Assembly: GCF_000247815.1 (NCBI RefSeq)
Contig: NC_021677.1
Coordinates: forward strand, 15,530,657-15,594,656
Reading direction: 5' to 3'
Length of the DNA: 64,000 bases
Source: Ficedula albicollis
Lineage: Eukaryota; Chordata; Aves; Passeriformes; Muscicapidae
In this document: in pieces, positions 24,919 to 64,000 of the stretch
Layout of the letters: every line of letters begins with the position of its first letter
Numbering within the stretch: the first letter of the stretch is position 1
Position numbers and translations under genes: made by a program
The notes under the pieces: model-generated
Told to the model about the DNA's origin: nothing
Database searches by the model: none
What the model saw: only the letters and a program-made list of their open reading frames with translations

Positions 24919-25518
24919 TGAGGAGAGGAGAGGAAGAGAAGAGAAGAGAAGAGAAGAAAAAAACAATGTTTTCACAGCGAAGAGAAGAGGGAGAGGAGAG
25001 GAGAGGAGAGGAGAGGAGAGGAGAGGAGAGGAGAGGAGAGGAGAGGAGAGGAGAGGAGAGGAGAGGAGAGGAGAGGAGAGGAGAGGAGAGGAGAGGAGAG
25101 GAGAGGAGAGGAGAGGAGAGGAGAGGAGAGGAGAGGAGAGGAGAGGAGAGGAGAGGAGAGGAGAGGAGAGGAGAGGAGAGGAGAGGAGAGGAGAGGAGAG
25201 GAGAGGAGAGGAGAGGAGAGGAGAGGAGAGGAGAGGAGAGGAGAGGAGAGGAGAGGAGAGGAGAGGAGAGGAGAGGAGAGGAGAGGAGAGGAGAGGAGAG
25301 GAGAGGAGAGGAGAGAGAGAAGAGAAGAGAAGAGAAGAGAAGAGAAGAGAAGAGAAGAGAAGAGAAGAGAAGAGAAGAGAAGAGAAGAGAAGAGAAGAGA
25401 AGAGAAGAGAAGAGAAGAGAAGAGAAGAGAAGAGAAGAGAAGAGAAGAGAAGAGAAGAGAAGAGAAGAGAAGAGAAGAGAAGAGAAGAGAAGAGAAGAGA
25501 AGAGAAGAGAGAAGAGAA
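24919..25518 (+). repeat. Polypurine pentanucleotide array, (GAGGA)n then (GAGAA)n
   Basis: About 64 repeats of a GGAGA-type pentamer at 24991-25313 are followed, after a short GA junction, by about 38 repeats of an AGAAG-type pentamer to about 25510. From 24979 to 25518 the plus strand has purines only (540 bases). A shorter AGAAG tract precedes it at 24919-24963. The long frames over it are low-complexity artefacts. Confidence 0.97.
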
Positions 25519-26503
25519 TCCAAGCAGCTGCAGTGAAGCAGCCGGGATACAGGCTCCCAAGAGACTTCCCAGCCCAAGGGAACAGCTGGAGGGCTTGCTC
25601 CCTCTGCTGGAGCATCCTAACAGACCCACAAGAGACTTGCTACCCTGACCCATTCTCAATCCCACAGCAAAGCTCTCAGACTAGGAAATAAAAATTAAAG
25701 CACTGTTGATTCCCATTGCTGGCTTAGTATCACAAAGATTTTTTTTTTTTTAAGACTGTGTAGTTCGACATGCAGCTGAAGGCAGAGGGGAGAGAGCTAT
25801 TTCATTGCTTTTGTTTCGAAAAGAATCAAAATAAGGCATACAAGTTCAAATCTGTAGTTTTCAAATCATAATTCAGTCCAACTGGAACACAGGAAAAGCA
25901 GGCAGACTTGTCCAGTCTCATGTAGAGCAGACGAGCAGCTCTTGCTGGATGACCTTTGCTCTAGGACAGCCTGGCCTTAAATGCTTGGGCTCACAAATAA
26001 ATGGCCTGCTCCTGCAGGAAGCAGAGAGTAAACCTGTCCTAAAGCATCTGCAGACAAACACAACGTCAGCACTGGGTTATTTGGCATCCACTTCAGCTAA
26101 GACAGGTCAGGGCAGCACGAGGCACAGTGACAGCAAGAAACCATGACTCAGACACTGACACTGCCCCACTCTTGCTTCAAAGAGCTGGTGGCTGAGGCTC
26201 CTCTTTCTCTTTTGTAGAATAAGGGTCACCTTTGGGCTCTGAGATTGTAGGATCTTGCAGTTTGCAACTCAGCTTTCTGCCTTCTGGAATCTGCCTTCTT
26301 CTGTGTACAGCATCTGACATTTGGTACAAAGAAATTTTAGCTCAAGGTTGCATTCATGATGGTAAAAAAAGTAAAACATTTGACTAAAAACTCATCTAGA
26401 TACATTTTAATGGATTTTGTGGCCTCTCCAGTTTAAATGGCTTCTCATTTGCCAACTTTCTGTCATCCCAGTGAACATCTTGGCCCACTGGTGCTCAACC
26501 ACC
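25519..26503 (+). other. TRPM5: TRPM5 upstream flank
   Basis: About 1 kb between the purine array and the first copy of the duplicated TRPM5 start exon. It should hold the proximal promoter and 5' UTR, but I could not place a TATA box or start site with confidence. No open frame here looks coding. Confidence 0.4.
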
Positions 26504-26627
26504 TCAATGGAGGAAATGGAAACCAAGCTCTGCAGCAGTGACAAAGAGGAAGCTTTCAGAAGAGAATTGCCCTACTGCATAGGAGAAATAGACTTCACAG
26601 CTTCTGGGAAGAAACATTTCGAATTCA

Positions 26628-60775
<34,148 letters not shown>

Positions 60776-63724
60776 ATTTTATTCTATTTCTTCACATTAA
60801 CCCTTTTGTCCTACTGAACTACTGCAGAAGTAAAATCCTGATCTCTTGAAGGCCTAAGGGCAACAAGCTCTCTAGGCTAAGCACTATCAGTGCTTGACAT
60901 TACTGAGAATTTCTTGGTCTTTGTCCTTCAGTTTCTGGAGCTTTCTTCCCTGCTGCTCCCGTAGCACTCCTTCCTTTTTCCAAAACCATTCCACAAACAG
61001 CACTTTCTCCTCCAGGGGGACTCTACCACCTTATTTTCCAAATACCATTTGTTCTCCAGACACCACACCCTCAATGCACCCTCATCACTGCCAAATTCCA
61101 CACTTCTCTGTTCGAGGGAGTCTCCCTTTGGAAGGCCAATCATTTACGCACTTAAAAAGCTCCTTCCTTGGCCAAGAAATCAAGCTTGTACCCCTGAGCT
61201 GCTTAGAAAAGGAAATCAAGAAATAGTTTCCAAGGAAAGGGCCTGAATACAGAAACATTACAATCCATACAGTTCCTGGAGTTCCTACAACTCCCAAACA
61301 ATTGCACTCACCAGCTTCTCTTCCCATGCTGGCTCCTTTGAAAGGTATTCCTTTGCTGGTATTCCTTCTCAAAGGCTCTTCACTCGACCTCAGAGACTGG
61401 AATCACCTGGTTTTTGTTGTTCCCATGCCCCATCACAGCTGCTGCCACTCTGCTGCTGGAAAGGAGCCTTTGCCTCCATATACCACACCACATGGAATAT
61501 CTTCTCTACATCTAAGCATCTGATTTCATTTCACTTTTCTTTCCCAAAGGTCAGGGGAAAAAAGAAATCACTTAAGAGACTTTAAAACAAGAATGTGTAC
61601 CAATAATTATCCCACAGTCTTGGAATTTGGGCTGTTTGTGGCTTTTTCCATTACTTAAAACTGGCTTGCACATTTTTAGCATACAAAACCTCGCTGGTTA
61701 TATTAGAATTTGCAAAATATACCACTAAAATATCAATACCATCCTCTAAGGGGAAATTTCTTTGGAATAATATAAACAGCATCAGAAGAGGGAAGTATTG
61801 GGCTGTGTCTGACACTGCTAAGCTTCAGCTGCATTTCCTCACACATATAATATTGTCTCCATGCAATGTAATTGTAGATTACACAAAAGCTTTCTGTTAC
61901 CAGAGGTGGAAAAAAAAAATAAATCTCAGCTCTGACAAAAATGAGCCTTTTATTAACATATATTAATCTTGTTATGATGGCTTCATGAAACAGGCATTTG
62001 TCCAGTTTATTCAGCTGTGCCCCAGGCCTGTGACTCCATCAGCACTGACGGAATTTTGATAGTCCTACCTGTTCCTCACCCTGAGCAAGCAGAACTCATA
62101 AACCCAGTAAGTCTGAACTACTGAGCTGCCTTTTTTTATTAAGAAATAACAGATATCTCACAACCAGCACCCCTTGCTCTTGGCAGCAGCTTCCACTTTG
62201 AAATGGCTACTACTTTCATCGTGATCAGCACACTAATTATCCACTGGAACCCTAAATCTATCCATTTGGATTTGCTGTGTGTGTCCAGTCCCATGCACTG
62301 GAACAAGAAATGTGTTTGCCACGACCCACTAAGAAATCTGCATCCAACTGCACACTCATGAAAAAATACATTCTGCTCTGAAAACTAAAAGGTGAGTACA
62401 GAAAAATAGAGCACAACTGCTCCTTTTTACTGTTTTCTATTGCTTTTGCCACATGATGTATCTGTTCAAACACAAAATCCAAGTGATTTGGGCCTCCCAG
62501 TTAAATATTAAGATGGATCTCCCCTTCAGAGGAAGTCACCCCCTCAAACACCCTTCAGAGTTTGAGCAAGCACAGTCTAACAAGAAATATCACAAACTCT
62601 TAAGAATGAATCTTTCACTACACAGTTATAAATACTACCCTTGGGTTTGATTCATTTAGAATACTGACCAAAAAAATGTCAGTTCAAACTGACCAGAATG
62701 AGTTCCAAATCATGTAACCTTTCAAAGAATTTAATCTTTCAGCCTTATTTATTAAATTTACTAATACTGTGGAAAAAACCCACTATATTTGACATTCCTT
62801 ACAATGTGATTCATTGTATGAGATGACTCATCCTATGAGAGGATTATACATTGTAAAATGATTGAAAATGTTAAAAATGTGAGGTTTAGAATCTATAAGA
62901 CATGAGGGAAAAGTTAACAAGATGGCAAAGTTAGAGCAATACTTTTAAAAGATTTTCAAGACAGTTCTGAAATCAAATAAAATGTTTGGTAGAACTCCTA
63001 TAGCTGCATTACTCAGGGTGGTTCAGAGATGAAATCACGTTACAACCACAAGTTTATTGTATCAGATAGAACAAAAATGTCTCCAGTTCCAGTATAAATC
63101 TCATTCCCACAAATACCCCAATCCACATACAGAATCAATAGGGAAGCAGCACCTCCTGGAAAGGACTTACAAAGGTGCAGATCATCACATCATATAACTG
63201 GGCACTGTTGTGCCTTCACCCTCAAAGCCAATGAGAGAAAGATGTTTTTAAACAAAAAAGTTAAAGGGTTTTCCCTCCTGGGGCAGGGCCAGGAGAAGTC
63301 ACATCCAGTGGAAGACTAGGTTTTATTTTCATTGTTTAAAAACCTCTACATAATGAGCTCATCACCTTTTCTCCAGGATTCCACAGGATTTGGGAACAAT
63401 TCCAAAAACTGGGAGTTACTAGGAATCCCTGCAGCCTTTAAGCTAACACTTCTGTTTCTTTGGATACTCAGCTCCAGAGCAAGACCCAGGGAGCTGTTCA
63501 AGCAAACAAAGCACACTTTATTCTCTCCTGCCAAGATGCAACTATCCTGTGCCCATGAACTTCTCATAAACAGAAAGGCTGGAGTTTATTTTAGGAAGCT
63601 TAATTTCTAACAATATAAAAAGTTCTTGGTGGCTATGATGCAAACTGTTGGACAAAACAGACCAGAAAAAAAAAAAAAAAAAGAACAAGACAAGTCCTGG
63701 GATGTCTCCAATGGGCTTCCTCCT
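60776..63724. other. 3' flank shared by TRPM5 and TSSC4 (UTRs and gap)
   Basis: No convincing gene. The TRPM5 3' UTR should start here on the plus strand, with AATAAA words at 61918 and 62976. The TSSC4 3' UTR enters from the right on the minus strand, with AATAAA read on that strand at 63585-63590 and 63517-63522. The two UTR ends cannot be fixed from sequence. Confidence 0.45.
63517..63522 (-). promoter_or_regulatory. TSSC4: Candidate TSSC4 poly(A) signal
   Basis: AATAAA on the minus strand, about 200 bp after the TSSC4 stop. A second one lies at 63585-63590. Choice between them is not possible here. Confidence 0.35.
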
Positions 63725-64000
63725 TCAGGACTTTTCCTCCTCCCCCTCATCATCTACTTTAGGTCGGAAATTTTTCCTGCTCTTCTTCTTACTGCAGTGG
63801 AATCCAACTGTTCCCAGTGATGGCTCTTCACCTGCACCACTAAGCCTTGCATCAGGTTTATATTCTGTGCTCTGGTCCCTCTCCATCATGCACTCCTCCT
63901 CCTCTGCTGCCTTTCCACTGTCACTGTCTAAGTGCCCCAGCTCAACCTTATCTTCTTCCCTCAAGTCATCACTCTTCTTAAGAGATTTTCCTTTCAGATC
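63725..64000 (-). CDS. TSSC4: TSSC4, U5 snRNP assembly factor, C-terminal part (cut by window edge)
   Basis: TSSC4 is a nuclear chaperone that helps form U5 and tri-snRNP. The minus-strand frame is open from the window edge to TGA at 63725-63727. It ends LGTVGFHCSKKKSRKNFRPK followed by an acidic tail, closely like the human end [20 protein letters not shown]. The preceding part is rich in Asp, Glu, Lys and Ser, as expected for this disordered protein. About 91 residues are visible of a protein of roughly 300; the N-terminal part lies to the right. The position next to TRPM5, tail to tail, is the ancestral arrangement. Confidence 0.9.
   Translation of the reverse strand, partial: DLKGKSLKKSDDLREEDKVELGHLDSDSGKAAEEEECMMERDQSTEYKPDARLSGAGEEPSLGTVGFHCSKKKSRKNFRPKVDDEGEEEKS

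Noticed and set aside
24701..25691. 300-residue frames of REEKR or LLSSP repeats on both strands
   Set aside because: Translation of the pentanucleotide array. Both strands are open only because the repeat lacks stops.

Overview
The window is vertebrate nuclear DNA, most probably from a bird. It is AT-rich with long introns, it carries pieces of CR1 LINE retrotransposons (the dominant avian repeat), and its gene order is the conserved KCNQ1 - TRPM5 - TSSC4 block (human 11p15.5; from established knowledge, also a linked block in chicken). The species cannot be named from sequence alone. No bacterial, phage or CRISPR features were seen.

Layout. Positions 1-2031 hold the 5' end of KCNQ1 on the minus strand: part of intron 1, then exon 1. 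Directly upstream of exon 1 is a striking minisatellite at 2029-4738, with 51 apparently identical copies of a 53-bp unit. Positions 4748-26503 are intergenic. They hold two CR1 fragments, a 383-base pure G tract flanked by poly-T, and a 540-bp uninterrupted homopurine pentanucleotide array. Positions 26628-60775 hold a complete, intact TRPM5 gene on the plus strand. I could place all 24 coding exons with compatible splice phases, giving 3519 coding bases and 1172 residues (human TRPM5 is 1165). Positions 60776-63724 are 3' flank. Positions 63725-64000 carry the C-terminal end of TSSC4 on the minus strand, cut by the window edge.

KCNQ1 and TRPM5 are transcribed divergently, and TRPM5 and TSSC4 convergently, as in mammals. 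KCNQ1 is a voltage-gated K+ channel and TRPM5 a Ca2+-activated monovalent cation channel of taste and chemosensory cells. TSSC4 is a U5 snRNP assembly factor. The three are neighbours by ancestry, not members of one pathway.

Most notable observations: (1) the 53-bp array abuts KCNQ1 exon 1 and leaves that reading frame without an ATG; (2) the first coding exon of TRPM5 is tandemly duplicated out of frame, with a 7-bp filler; (3) a CpG island in TRPM5 intron 10 lies upstream of an in-frame ATG with a signal-peptide-like leader that runs into exon 11; (4) two long pure G tracts lie between T tracts; (5) there is one GC-AG intron; (6) there is a possible intronic polyadenylation isoform after the TRP-helix exon; (7) eight separate two-copy tandem duplications of 48-121 bp are scattered through the window.
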